Shown here: one piece after another, positions 45,718 to 54,575 of the stretch
Numbering within the stretch: the stretch's first letter is position 1
Layout: each line of letters opens with the position of its first letter
Assembly (NCBI RefSeq): GCF_900094805.1
Contig: NZ_FMAT01000003.1
Span: 310,001-374,000 of the forward strand
Reading direction: 5' to 3'
DNA: 64,000 bases
Source: Arthrobacter sp. NIO-1057
Lineage (GTDB): Bacteria; Actinomycetota; Actinomycetes; Actinomycetales; Micrococcaceae
The notes under the pieces: generated by a model
What the model saw: the letters and a program-made list of their open reading frames with translations, nothing else
Database searches by the model: none
Told to the model about the DNA's origin: nothing
Position numbers and translations under genes: made by a program

Positions 45718-46272
45718 ATGCAAACGAGCGACAGCGCAGATGTCCTGACCCACGTCAGCAGAAATGTTCGCCGGCTACGCCTAGCCACGGGCCTGAGCCA
45801 GGCGGCACTGGCCGACCAATCAGGAGTAAGCCGACGCACGGTCATCAAGCTGGAAGCCGGCGAAGCGAACATCAGTCTCACAGGACTCGACCGGCTCGCA
45901 GAATCCCTGGGCGTGACATTCGTCGATTTGGTCGCTGAGCCCACGGCTCCGCGCTCTTCGATCAACGAAGCCGTATGGAGAGGGCAGCATCCTCACAGCG
46001 TGGGAACGCTGATGGCCTCAGTTCCAGCCAATAAAGAAGCGCAGCTTTTGAGCTGGTCGCTCGAACCGGAAGAACGCTACGTCGGCGAACCTGATCCTGC
46101 GGGCTGGTCCGAAATGATTCTTGTTGTCGAAGGCGAGCTCCGTATTAAGACCACAGAAGAAACGGTGCTGCGCACCGCTGGCGAGCATTACGCATTCGCC
46201 ACGAATCAAGACTTCTCCTACATCAATGAAAGCCAGCACCTGACGTGCTTTGCCCGGATCGTCGTGAGCTGA
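45718..46272 (+). CDS. XRE family regulator with cupin domain
   Basis: About 184 residues: an N-terminal helix-turn-helix (LRLATGLSQAALADQSGVSRRTVIKLE) and a C-terminal cupin domain (LILVVEGELRIKT-like, here MILVVEGELRIKTTEETVL). This domain pair is known from regulators that sense a small molecule through the cupin. There is no ribosome site before ATG 45718 or GTG 45712, while AATAAT lies about seven bases upstream, so a leaderless message is likely. It is divergent from the EamA exporter. Confidence 0.88.
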   Translation: MQTSDSADVLTHVSRNVRRLRLATGLSQAALADQSGVSRRTVIKLEAGEANISLTGLDRLAESLGVTFVDLVAEPTAPRSSINEAVWRGQHPHSVGTLMASVPANKEAQLLSWSLEPEERYVGEPDPAGWSEMILVVEGELRIKTTEETVLRTAGEHYAFATNQDFSYINESQHLTCFARIVVS

Positions 46273-46372
46273 TTTATCCAAACAGCCACCAACGCTGCTG
46301 AGCTCTTTCGCAAACAGACACAGGCCACTAGGGTGATTATCAGCCACCCGAACACCTGCCGATGGAGCTTCC

Positions 46373-47401
46373 GTGTCCTTAGCCTTGCCCAAGCCAACTG
46401 CCCCGCATCCATCCATGGCTCCGGCGTTGAATTGGGGAATACTGGGGCCGGGCTGGATTGCGGGGCAATTCGCGACCTCGCTGAATTCCCTGACCGCCAG
46501 TCGTCTCGCCGCGGTCGGTTCGCGCAGCCAAGAACGCTCTGCGCAGTTCGCCCAGACCCATGGCGATAGCGACACCCGGGCTTACGATTCCTATGACCAG
46601 GTGCTCGGCGACCCGTCAGTGAACGTGGTCTATATCGCCGTCCCGCACAGCGGCCATGCAGAATTAGCCATCAAGGCCATCAACGCCGGCAAACATGTCC
46701 TGGTGGAAAAGCCGATGACCCTGAACGCGGATCAGACTCAGCAGGTAATCACTGCTGCCAGAACGGCCGGCGTCTTTGCCATGGAAGCCATGTGGTCACG
46801 CCTCTTGCCCGTCGGCAACGTGATCGCCCAGGTCCTCGAATCACGGCTGCTCGGCGAAATCCTCTCCATCAACGCGGACTTCGGAGCCAAATTCCCTGTG
46901 GATCCTACCTCCCGGATTTATGATCCTGCCCTGGGCGGTGGCGCGCTGCTCGATGTCGGGATCTACCCTGTCGCCTTCAGCGCCATGATCTCCCCTGCCA
47001 AACAGCTGCTGCACGCATCAGGCCGGATGACCCAGACAGGAGTCGACGCATCATTCACGGCAGTGCTTGCCAACAACGACGGGTCCACCTCCAGCATTTT
47101 CAGCAGCATCGAAACTGATTCGCCGCAGGCCGCCTGGATTGCCGGAACCGAAGCGACCTTGGAAGTTGAGCGCCCCATTTTTGCCGGCTCACGGCTCGTG
47201 CTGCGCAACGGGGATGGCAGCATCGCCGACAGCCAAGACTTCACCGAGCACTCCGCTGCCACTGGTTTAGGCTGGGAAGCCGCGCACGTCGCCCGATGCA
47301 TCAGCGAAGGAGTGCTCGAGTCGCCCATCATGCCACTGGATGAATCATTGGCGATCGCACACACCATGGACCAGATCGCGGCCCGACTGCGCAAAGGCTA
47401 G
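46373..47401 (+). CDS. Gfo/Idh/MocA family oxidoreductase
   Basis: A 342-residue NAD(P)-dependent oxidoreductase. The Rossmann motif WGILGPGWIAGQFA is followed by VVYIAVPHSGHAELAIKAINAGKHVLVEKPM, which holds the catalytic Lys of E-K-P, and a C-terminal alpha/beta domain with LGGGALLDVGIYPV. It probably acts on a sugar or cyclitol. GTG 46373 is preferred as GGAG precedes it by five bases; ATG 46415 is an alternative. Its end overlaps the convergent hydrolase gene by four bases. Confidence 0.9.
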   Translation: MSLALPKPTAPHPSMAPALNWGILGPGWIAGQFATSLNSLTASRLAAVGSRSQERSAQFAQTHGDSDTRAYDSYDQVLGDPSVNVVYIAVPHSGHAELAIKAINAGKHVLVEKPMTLNADQTQQVITAARTAGVFAMEAMWSRLLPVGNVIAQVLESRLLGEILSINADFGAKFPVDPTSRIYDPALGGGALLDVGIYPVAFSAMISPAKQLLHASGRMTQTGVDASFTAVLANNDGSTSSIFSSIETDSPQAAWIAGTEATLEVERPIFAGSRLVLRNGDGSIADSQDFTEHSAATGLGWEAAHVARCISEGVLESPIMPLDESLAIAHTMDQIAARLRKG

Positions 47402-48204
47402 TGAATCGGCACCGCTGTATGCGGGGCTCCGTGCTTCGCCACGTCATCCATCAGGATCTGCGGCCAGGCATTCACCTCATCGCGGGTGCTGGCTACTTGG
47501 AGCCTCGCTTGGGGCAACCCGTACAGCAACGCCTGCGCTGTAGTCACCGGGTGGGAAGGGTCCTCGGTCCACGCGAAGATATGCGTGGGGACATTGACGC
47601 GTGCCAGATCCGCAAGCTGCGGCAGATCGCTGGCAGCCGCGCCTCGGAAAATGGTCGGCAGAAGCTGAGGAGAATTATCCGGCAGGGTCACCGGGTTCCC
47701 GACGGTTGCTGGAGGGACCGGCTGATTGATATCGGCTTGGACAAAGGCATCCCAGCCCTCGGTTTCCAGCACCCTGGCATGGTTCAGGTACGCTTGCGAC
47801 TTCGCCTTGCGGGACTCCCAGGCAGTTGGCGGAAGCAGCAGGGTCAGTCCGCAAAAGCGCTCTGGTTCCTTGATCGCGGCGTAGAGCAAGGTGGCGCAAC
47901 CCATGGATGGTCCCACGCCATAGACCTTTTCGCCCGGGAAGTACTCGTGCAGCAGGGCCAGCAGATCATCCGCCAAATTCTGCCATTCGTAGTCTTCAAC
48001 GACGGTGCGTCCAGTGGATTCGCCGTGCCCGCGGGCATCGTAGCGCAGCAGCCGCGTGCCACTCAGTCCCCGGCCCAAATCCATGTTCAGCACGCGGTCC
48101 CGCGCCCGGCTGGAGGTCAAGCCATGAAGCTGGACTACCGGATGTCCGCCTTCATCGCTGAGTTCCACTTCAAGTTCAGCGCCTTGAACACTAAATTTCG
48201 CCAT
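47398..48204 (-). CDS. Alpha/beta hydrolase
   Basis: A 268-residue alpha/beta-fold hydrolase. HGLTSSR gives the oxyanion region, GPSMGCATLLYA the nucleophile elbow (serine), and Asp and the late His complete the triad. It resembles small esterases such as EstB/3-oxoadipate enol-lactonase relatives, but the substrate is unknown. It is divergent from the condensation/GNAT fusion gene with a 50-base gap. Confidence 0.87.
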   Translation of the reverse strand: MAKFSVQGAELEVELSDEGGHPVVQLHGLTSSRARDRVLNMDLGRGLSGTRLLRYDARGHGESTGRTVVEDYEWQNLADDLLALLHEYFPGEKVYGVGPSMGCATLLYAAIKEPERFCGLTLLLPPTAWESRKAKSQAYLNHARVLETEGWDAFVQADINQPVPPATVGNPVTLPDNSPQLLPTIFRGAAASDLPQLADLARVNVPTHIFAWTEDPSHPVTTAQALLYGLPQARLQVASTRDEVNAWPQILMDDVAKHGAPHTAVPIH

Positions 48205-48254
48205 AATCCAAGTCCGCTTCCGTCATAGTCAATCTTGGGTAATAGGATAACGCC

Positions 48255-50021
48255 ATGAGACTGACGAACGTTGCACAGTTACGGCTGCCCTTTGGAAAGT
48301 TGCACGGATATGACGTCGCTGTTCAGCGCACCGGAGTTGAACTGCCCATTTCCTTCGACCAGCGACGCCACGTCTGTCTGGGCCAACGCCCCGGATCCTG
48401 GATGGCCATCAGCTTCAGATTGCCCGCCAAGGTTCAGCTCGATGTCCTAGCCAGCGCATGGCTGGAAGTCATCAACCGCCACGGAACCCTATGTTCCGCC
48501 TTCAGCCAGGATGAGCACGGCGAGCTGCGCCTTGAAGAGATCGCCGTGGCACCAGGGGCCTGGGTCCAGCACCCCGTAGCCAGCGGACAGTCCATGAACG
48601 ACGCGCTGCGCGATGTTTTTGATAAGGCTTGCTCCCCCTTCAACGCCCCATCCCACCGGTTGTGCCTGCTTGAGACCGCCTTGGAATCAACCGTGGTTAT
48701 CGCTTCGGACCATTCGCACGTGGACATGTGGTCCATGCTGGTCATCGTGCGGGACCTGCTGCGATCACTGGGACTATCCGATGATGATGTCATCCCGCAG
48801 CCACTGACCGCTGCCAGTTTCGCCGAGCACACCCGGGCCTTGGCGGAACGGGAGCGCGCCCCGCGCGAGGTGCACCAGCGATGGGCTGAAGTACTCGACG
48901 CCAGCGGCTCGGTCATGCCCCGCTTCCCGCTGCCGCTGGGTGAACCGGTGCCCCACGCCGAACGAGTCGAAGTACGAGATGTCCTGGACGTTGATGACAG
49001 CGCCGCCTTCGCAGCCCAAGCCAAAGAGGATTCGGTGTCCACACTGACTGCCGTCATCTCCGCGATGACCTCAGTGACTTTGGGCCTGGCCCAAGCCCCG
49101 CTGCGTGCTGTCTTCCCGGTGCACAGCCGCTATGACCACCAGTGGGATGACTCGGTCGGCTGGTTCATCACCAATTCGGTCATTGAGTCCTCGGATCCTG
49201 CTCCGTTGGCCTGCGCGGCTGCCGTCAAGGAAGCGGTACGACTCGGTTCGTGGCCGCTGGAAGAAATTCTGGAACCCTTTGGGGGTATGCCCGAAGCTCC
49301 GGGAATGTTCGCCATTTCCTGGTTGGACCTGCGCCGACTCCCGGTCCGCGTTGATTCCATTGGCCTCCAAGCGCAGTACATCAGCGCCAATATCCGCACC
49401 GATGGGGTGATGTTGTGGTTCATCCTTGATGATGCAGGACTACATCTGCGTTGCCGCTATCCCGATACCGCCGAAGGTCGTGAACATGTGGGTGGCTGGC
49501 TTGATGCCCTGATCCTCAAACTACGTTCACAGGCCCGCGCTTCTGCCGGTGGACTGCTGCGCCTGGGCGAACGCCGTTACCGTGTGCAACGAGCCGAACG
49601 TTCTGATGTACCAGCCATTGTCGCACTGCTTGCCGATGACAAGTTGGGTGCCACCCGTGAAGGCAACGAGCTGTTGACCTATGAACGGGCTTTCGACAAG
49701 ATCAGCCGCGACTCATCCAACTATCTTGCAGTAGTACGCGATGAACAAGACATTGTCATCGGAACGATGCAGTTATCAATTATTCCGGGATTATCCCGCA
49801 ACGGCACCACACGCCTACAGATTGAAGGTGTGCGCGTGGCCACCAGCGAAAGGTCGCAAGGTGTCGGCCGGGCAATGCTCGAATGGGCGCATTCCCACGG
49901 CCGGGCTCGCGGTGCCCGCCTGGCACAACTGACCACCGATAATTCGAGGGTCAAGGCCCACGAGTTTTATGCACGTTTGGGGTATGAGCAGAGCCATGTG
50001 GGGCTTAAATTGCAGCTTTAG
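48255..50021 (+). CDS. Condensation-like domain fused to GNAT acetyltransferase
   Basis: A 588-residue protein in two parts. Residues 1-430 resemble the condensation/acyltransferase superfamily of NRPS and PapA/WES enzymes, with the active-site H-x3-D in SDHSHVDMWS (H153, D157) and a late DDSVGWFITNSV that parallels the VGWF element of such domains. Residues about 445-588 are a GNAT domain with RLQIEGVRVATSERSQGVGRAML. No carrier protein or adenylation domain is near. It may acylate an amine or alcohol, with the GNAT part adding a second acyl transfer. Function is unknown. Confidence 0.75.
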   Translation: MRLTNVAQLRLPFGKLHGYDVAVQRTGVELPISFDQRRHVCLGQRPGSWMAISFRLPAKVQLDVLASAWLEVINRHGTLCSAFSQDEHGELRLEEIAVAPGAWVQHPVASGQSMNDALRDVFDKACSPFNAPSHRLCLLETALESTVVIASDHSHVDMWSMLVIVRDLLRSLGLSDDDVIPQPLTAASFAEHTRALAERERAPREVHQRWAEVLDASGSVMPRFPLPLGEPVPHAERVEVRDVLDVDDSAAFAAQAKEDSVSTLTAVISAMTSVTLGLAQAPLRAVFPVHSRYDHQWDDSVGWFITNSVIESSDPAPLACAAAVKEAVRLGSWPLEEILEPFGGMPEAPGMFAISWLDLRRLPVRVDSIGLQAQYISANIRTDGVMLWFILDDAGLHLRCRYPDTAEGREHVGGWLDALILKLRSQARASAGGLLRLGERRYRVQRAERSDVPAIVALLADDKLGATREGNELLTYERAFDKISRDSSNYLAVVRDEQDIVIGTMQLSIIPGLSRNGTTRLQIEGVRVATSERSQGVGRAMLEWAHSHGRARGARLAQLTTDNSRVKAHEFYARLGYEQSHVGLKLQL

Positions 50022-50106
50022 GTCTGGTGATCGTTATCCGGAAACTATGTGTGCAATCCTATGTGCCACTTACACTGGTGGTGGTCGTGGTCTGAGTCGT
50101 AAACTG

Positions 50107-50124
50107 GTGAATACATGTATTCAC
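50107..50124. promoter_or_regulatory. Perfect 18-base palindrome before relBE
   Basis: GTGAATACATGTATTCAC lies 17 bases before the antitoxin start and just before its ribosome site AAGGAGG. RHH antitoxins repress their own operon through such a site. Confidence 0.7.
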
Positions 50125-50141
50125 TTTTGAAGGAGGACTAG

Positions 50142-50369
50142 ATGCCAACCAGCATTCGACTACCTCATGAGACTGAAGAGCGCCTTGACCGATTAGCCGC
50201 CTCAACAGGCCGCTCTAAAGCGTTCTACTTACGCGAGCTGATCACGACCGGACTTGATCGGATTGAGCGGGAATACACCATCGCCCAGAACGCCTCCGAG
50301 ATTCGGGGAGGTCGTCGCCAGACCGTTTCCAGTGATGATGTAAGGCGTGAACTTGGCCTGGGAGGTTAG
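50142..50369 (+). CDS. relB: RelB-type (RHH) antitoxin
   Basis: A 75-residue ribbon-helix-helix protein. The N-terminal SIRLPHETEERLDRLAASTGRSKAFYLRELI is the DNA-binding RHH core, and the C-terminal tail should wrap the toxin. A strong AAGGAGG lies before ATG and a perfect palindrome before that. It overlaps the toxin gene by 23 bases, which is typical for relBE pairs. Confidence 0.9.
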   Translation: MPTSIRLPHETEERLDRLAASTGRSKAFYLRELITTGLDRIEREYTIAQNASEIRGGRRQTVSSDDVRRELGLGG

Positions 50370-50616
50370 GTACGACCAGGAGGCGATCAAAGCCTTAAAA
50401 CGGCTGGATAAACCAGTCTCACAAAAGATCATGAACCACCTCGATGAAGTGGCAGCGCTTGATGATCCTCGCGTACGTGCCAAGCCCCTGCAAGGCCCGT
50501 TGACAGGCCTTTGGCGATACCGCGTCGGAGACTGCCGCGTCATTTGCGATGTAATCGACGGAGAACTCACCATCGTAGCCCTGGATCTAGGTCACCGCTC
50601 CAAAATATGCCTCTAG
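50347..50616 (+). CDS. relE: RelE/ParE-type toxin
   Basis: An 89-residue protein of the RelE/ParE fold: YDQEAIKALKRLDKPVSQKIMNHLDEVAA, then GLWRYRVGDCRVICDVIDGELTIVALDLGHRSKIC. The basic residues (R, R, H/R near the end) fit a ribosome-dependent RNase. GTG start inside the antitoxin frame. The gene looks intact. Confidence 0.9.
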   Translation: MNLAWEVRYDQEAIKALKRLDKPVSQKIMNHLDEVAALDDPRVRAKPLQGPLTGLWRYRVGDCRVICDVIDGELTIVALDLGHRSKICL

Positions 50617-51142
50617 CCATTGGATACCCACTCCGTCCAAACGCATAGCGCTGAAACTTGGCCAATGGACGTAGAAGTCGGAGCAGTTCACGTTGCTAAG
50701 ATTCACTGGATGGTGGACCATGGTGAGCCTTTCCCGCATTCGAAGCAGCTCAGGCTTACGGCTGTCCGTTCCGAAGCGCTGCGACGGGTGACAAGCAGAG
50801 GCATTGTCTAGCAGGTAAATCCTCCGACAGAACAGACCCCGAGGGAAATTTAGTTGCTCGCCTGATTCAAGTTATTTCTTGAATGAAGTTATGGTCTTGC
50901 CAGAATTCTTGCCACCAAGCTGTATTTCTCTGCGGTCGAAAATCCCATGAGCTCGTCGTACACCCCAGATTCCTTCACACCGTCCACGGAGCCGAGAGCT
51001 ACGATATCTGAGGCGTTTTCCTAGTTACTTAATGTCCATTGACTACGGGCTGTAGGCAATCCACCAGACAGGTCCACTTCAGGGGCGCTCAAACAAGTCT
51101 GAGACAACACAATCTTCACCATGACGTCACCGGCCCCACCAT
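50617..51142. other. 526-base gap, possible gene remnant on minus strand
   Basis: No complete gene is seen. On the minus strand, 50889-51020 reads ENASDIVALGSVDGVKESG followed by VYDELMGFSTAEKYSLVARI and LARP, closing with a stop. It has plausible coding character, yet no start codon with a ribosome site lies upstream. It may be the tail of a decayed gene. A 63-residue plus-strand frame at 50620 lacks any support. Confidence 0.3.
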
Positions 51143-52339
51143 CTACGCGCGGCCTGCCCCCTCGTCAGCCACCACGGCGAAGATATTCGGCTGTACATAA
51201 CCGGCCTGCTCAAAAGCCTCTAATACCGCCTGGCTAACCGGTTCCACCTTGTCGCGGTGAATCAAGGCAATGGCACTGCCACCAAAGCCACCACCGGTCA
51301 TCCGGGCACCTATCGCTCCAGCCCCCATCGCTGCTTCCACAGCGGCATCAAGTTCTTCACTAGAAATCTCATAGTCATCCCGCATGGAAACATGAGACTG
51401 ATACAGGAGCTCGCCGACAGCATTGAGGTTACCTTCGCGCAGAACCTCGACGGTATCCAAGACTCGCTGATTCTCGGTGACAATATGCTTTGCGCGGCGC
51501 TTGATCACAGGGTCTTCAATGCCCTCAAGCTGGGCAACAGCGCTTATCTCGCGAAGAGCGTCTACTTTCAAGACTTCGCAGGCTTCTTCGCAGCTTTGTC
51601 GGCGTGCGGCATAGCCACCATCAACATGCGAATGCTCCACCCGCGTATCAATGACCAATACCACCGCGTCATTTTCAGCCAAGGGCAAGGGCACGTTCTG
51701 TGCCTGCATGGAACGGCAATCCAAGAACAACGCATGCTGCGCCTGCGACATTAGCGAAGCGCTCTGATCCATGATCCCGGTCGGGGCACCCACAAATTCA
51801 TTCTCAGCGCGCTGGGTCAGCTGAGCCATTTCGGTCTGCGAGAGCCCCAGATCATAGAGATCGTTCAGAGCAACAATGGTCCCAACTTCCAGGGCGTGCG
51901 AAGAGGAAAGTCCCGAGCCCACGGGAACATCCGAGTCCACCAATAGCTCAAACCCTGATAGCTCAACACCCTCCAGCTGGTTCAGTACCCACACCACGGC
52001 CGCCGGATAGGCTGCCCATCCTGGGACCGCGCGCGGCACCAGCTCATCAATGGTGATGGAGGTGATGGGAAGCGAGTCCGCCTGACCGTAGGTTGAGGCG
52101 AAGTGAAGTGTTGTGCTCTCTGGTTCCAGCTGCGATTTTCGACGGATGGCTACCAAGGCGTTCTTGTCGATGGCAAAGGGCAGGACGTATCCCATGTTGT
52201 AGTCGGTGTGTTCACCGATCAGGTTTACTCGTCCCGGGGCACGCCAGATGCCTTCCGGATGGTGTCCGAAAGTCTTGGTGAACTTTTCTCGTAGTGCGGC
52301 CACTCGGGCGGCATGCTCTTGGCTGTCACTAATGCTCAC
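51143..52339 (-). CDS. galK: Galactokinase
   Basis: A 398-residue GHMP kinase of normal length. It has the galactokinase signature GRVNLIGEHTDYNMGYVLP, the ATP-binding motif DVPVGSGLSSSHALEVG and the C-terminal GARMTGGGFGGSAIAL. It phosphorylates D-galactose at C1 with ATP. Last gene of the sugar block; its ATG overlaps the galT stop codon (ATGA). Confidence 0.95.
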   Translation of the reverse strand: MSISDSQEHAARVAALREKFTKTFGHHPEGIWRAPGRVNLIGEHTDYNMGYVLPFAIDKNALVAIRRKSQLEPESTTLHFASTYGQADSLPITSITIDELVPRAVPGWAAYPAAVVWVLNQLEGVELSGFELLVDSDVPVGSGLSSSHALEVGTIVALNDLYDLGLSQTEMAQLTQRAENEFVGAPTGIMDQSASLMSQAQHALFLDCRSMQAQNVPLPLAENDAVVLVIDTRVEHSHVDGGYAARRQSCEEACEVLKVDALREISAVAQLEGIEDPVIKRRAKHIVTENQRVLDTVEVLREGNLNAVGELLYQSHVSMRDDYEISSEELDAAVEAAMGAGAIGARMTGGGFGGSAIALIHRDKVEPVSQAVLEAFEQAGYVQPNIFAVVADEGAGRA

Positions 52340-53445
52340 GGGGTGACCTCACGCAATCTTGCTGCCGTAGCTTCGGCTGGTACGTCATTAATAAAAGCGC
52401 CCATTGCCGCCTCAGACCCGGCGAGGAACTTGAGTTTGTCGGCGGCTCGTCGCGGGCTGGTCAGTTGCAGGTGCAACCGTGAGGCGGCACGCTCTGGGGC
52501 AGCCAGTGGAGCTTGATGCCAGGCGGCGATATAGGGAGTTGGGGTGTCATAGAGTGCATCAAAACGACGCAAGAGATCTCGATACATGATCGCTAGCTCG
52601 TCTTTTTCTTCGTCGTTTAATGCCGCAAAGTCTGGCACGTGGCGGTGTGGAACCAGGTGTGCTTCCAGCGGCCAGCGTGCTGCATAGGGAACAAAAACAG
52701 AGAAGTGTTCACCCTGTACCACCATGCGGGCGCCTTCAGCCTGCTCGAATTCGAGGATGTCTCCGGGCAGCGTGCGGCCGGTAGCCTCAAGATGCTTGAC
52801 CGCCTGTTCTGCCATCTTGCGGGCCGTAGGCGTCAGGTACGGGTAGGCGTAAATCTGACCATGAGGGTGGTGCAAGGTGACACCAATATCCTGCCCGCGG
52901 TTCTCAAAAGGGAATACCTGGGCGATGCCATCCATCCCCGAGAGCTCTTCGGTGCGCTGCGCCCACGCTTCAATGACGGTACGGGCACGTTCATCATTCA
53001 GCGAAGCAAAGGACCCGGTGTGATCCGGGGTAAAGACCACCACTTCACAGCGTCCGTAAGCCGGTACTGGCATCTGATTCTCCGCGCGTTCTGGGACCTG
53101 TCCTAGCGCAGGGCCCAGTGAGGGGAATCGGTTTTCAAAGACCACCACATCAAAGTCTTCGGCGGGGATTTCGCTTTCACGTGAACCCACACTTGGACAC
53201 AGCGGGCACTGGTCCTTGGGAGGCAGGTAGGTGCGTGATTGACGGTGGGCTGCCACAGCCACCCAGTCCCCGGTTAGCCGGTCGAAGCGTAATTCTCCGG
53301 GCTCACCGCGTGGATCCAAGGCTCGGGTGTCAACGACCTGTTCGGGCACGGTCGAAGTAGCGTCGGCGAAGAAGATCGCTTCGCGTCCGTCGGCGAGGTG
53401 GTGCACCCGATGGGTGATTACATGTGCTGCGTTGCCCTGCGGCAT
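52336..53445 (-). CDS. galT: Galactose-1-phosphate uridylyltransferase
   Basis: A 369-residue GalT. The active-site His-x-His motif lies in VTLHHPHGQIYAYPYL and the zinc-type Cys pair in KDQCPLCPS. Further blocks are VFENRFPSLG, RCEVVVFTPDH and LEAHLVPHRHVPDF. It swaps UMP between UDP-glucose and galactose 1-phosphate in the Leloir pathway. It lies between galM (75-base gap) and galK (overlap). No galE is in the window. Confidence 0.95.
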   Translation of the reverse strand: MPQGNAAHVITHRVHHLADGREAIFFADATSTVPEQVVDTRALDPRGEPGELRFDRLTGDWVAVAAHRQSRTYLPPKDQCPLCPSVGSRESEIPAEDFDVVVFENRFPSLGPALGQVPERAENQMPVPAYGRCEVVVFTPDHTGSFASLNDERARTVIEAWAQRTEELSGMDGIAQVFPFENRGQDIGVTLHHPHGQIYAYPYLTPTARKMAEQAVKHLEATGRTLPGDILEFEQAEGARMVVQGEHFSVFVPYAARWPLEAHLVPHRHVPDFAALNDEEKDELAIMYRDLLRRFDALYDTPTPYIAAWHQAPLAAPERAASRLHLQLTSPRRAADKLKFLAGSEAAMGAFINDVPAEATAARLREVTP

Positions 53446-53520
53446 GGCAATGTCTCCAGATACTTCTCAAGTCGGTAGTTCAAGCAGGTGAGTTCAAACA
53501 AGTCGGTTCATCCAGCGAGC

Positions 53521-54456
53521 CTAGGCCGGGCCGATCAACCAACTGGCCTGGTGGATGGCCGCTGGTTCCAAACGGATCACGTCCTCACCGGAGTTAAAGG
53601 CCCCCGGCGGGCAGGTCATCGGTTCAACGGCTAGTCCGGTACGGTCCAGTTCAGGCTCGTTACGGTCCGCGGTATGGATCTGCACCCATGGGCAGGTGGC
53701 ATCCCAGATGATCTGTGAACCGACCCCGTGCTCATCGGTGAGTACTGCGCGGGTCAAATGCTGCCCATCAAATTCCAGGGCCGTGTAGGCGTGGTCAATG
53801 AAAGTGGTGCCCAGTTCTCGTGGGGTGCGGAAGTCGAACTCGGTACCCGCGACCTCGATGACCTCTTTGGGCAGCAGGCGTTCGCCTTCGGTGAGTTGAA
53901 TCTTGTGGGCCGGCAGGCTCAACGTCCAGTTGTTCACCTGTTCTCCGGGGGCCACCAGGTAGGCGTGCGACCCCCAGCCAAAGGGTGCCGGCGCATCTGC
54001 AAGGTTGGTGGCGGTGGCGGTGGTGCGCAAGCCATCGGCTTCTAACCCGTAGCCAATGACCAGTTGCAGGTGATGGGGGTAGCCTTCGCTCGGGGTGATG
54101 GTGGTGCGGAACTCGGCGAATTCAGCACTGTGCTGGTCAACGGTGAACTCTGTGTCGACCACCAGCCCGTGCAGGGCATGTGAACGGTCAACCTCGGTGA
54201 TCGGCAACTGCCGTGCTTCCCCGTCCCAGGTATAGCGGCCATCGGTGATGCGGTTTGGCCAGGGGGCAAGGATGGCTCCGGAGAAGACCGGGCGGGGGAA
54301 CTGGGGATCAAAGGATCGCACCAGGTCTCGTCCCTGGTATTGGAGGCTGACTAGGCTCGCGCCGAGGCTGGCGATTTCGACGTTGAAGCCGTGGGCGGCG
54401 AGTTTGATGATCTGGCCGTTGACGCTGCCAACCTGTGCTTCGCTCACGCTGGGCAT
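53521..54456 (-). CDS. galM: Aldose 1-epimerase (mutarotase)
   Basis: A 311-residue galactose-mutarotase-like protein with APWPNRITDGRYTW, the catalytic His region SHALHGLV, and later WGSHAYLVAPGE and the late Glu in GLAVEPMTCPPGAFNSGE. It brings beta-galactose to the alpha form used by GalK. The 120-base gap to the upstream permease gene contains an imperfect stem-loop. Confidence 0.93.
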   Translation of the reverse strand: MPSVSEAQVGSVNGQIIKLAAHGFNVEIASLGASLVSLQYQGRDLVRSFDPQFPRPVFSGAILAPWPNRITDGRYTWDGEARQLPITEVDRSHALHGLVVDTEFTVDQHSAEFAEFRTTITPSEGYPHHLQLVIGYGLEADGLRTTATATNLADAPAPFGWGSHAYLVAPGEQVNNWTLSLPAHKIQLTEGERLLPKEVIEVAGTEFDFRTPRELGTTFIDHAYTALEFDGQHLTRAVLTDEHGVGSQIIWDATCPWVQIHTADRNEPELDRTGLAVEPMTCPPGAFNSGEDVIRLEPAAIHQASWLIGPA

Positions 54457-54514
54457 GATTCCTCTTTCTTAGCTGGTGCGATTCAAAGTGCGAGTTCTTG
54501 GGTGTTAGCGCACG

Positions 54515-54551
54515 CTGGGCCCCTTGCACACACCGGTGCAGAAGGGCCCAG
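54515..54551 (-). terminator. Imperfect stem-loop between permease gene and galM
   Basis: CTGGGCCC (54515-54522) pairs with GGGCCCAG (54544-54551), with a partly paired inner stem. Without a T-run on the minus strand it may be an attenuator or processing site that lowers expression of the gal genes relative to the transporter. A half-copy of the LacI operator, TGTTAGCGC, lies next to it (54503-54511). Confidence 0.45.
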
Positions 54552-54575
54552 ACGTACACTGCGCGGGGCCGCGAC

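Noticed and set aside
50620-50811. 63-codon plus-strand frame after relE
   Set aside because: No ribosome site, TTG start, and no coding character or similarity that I can see.
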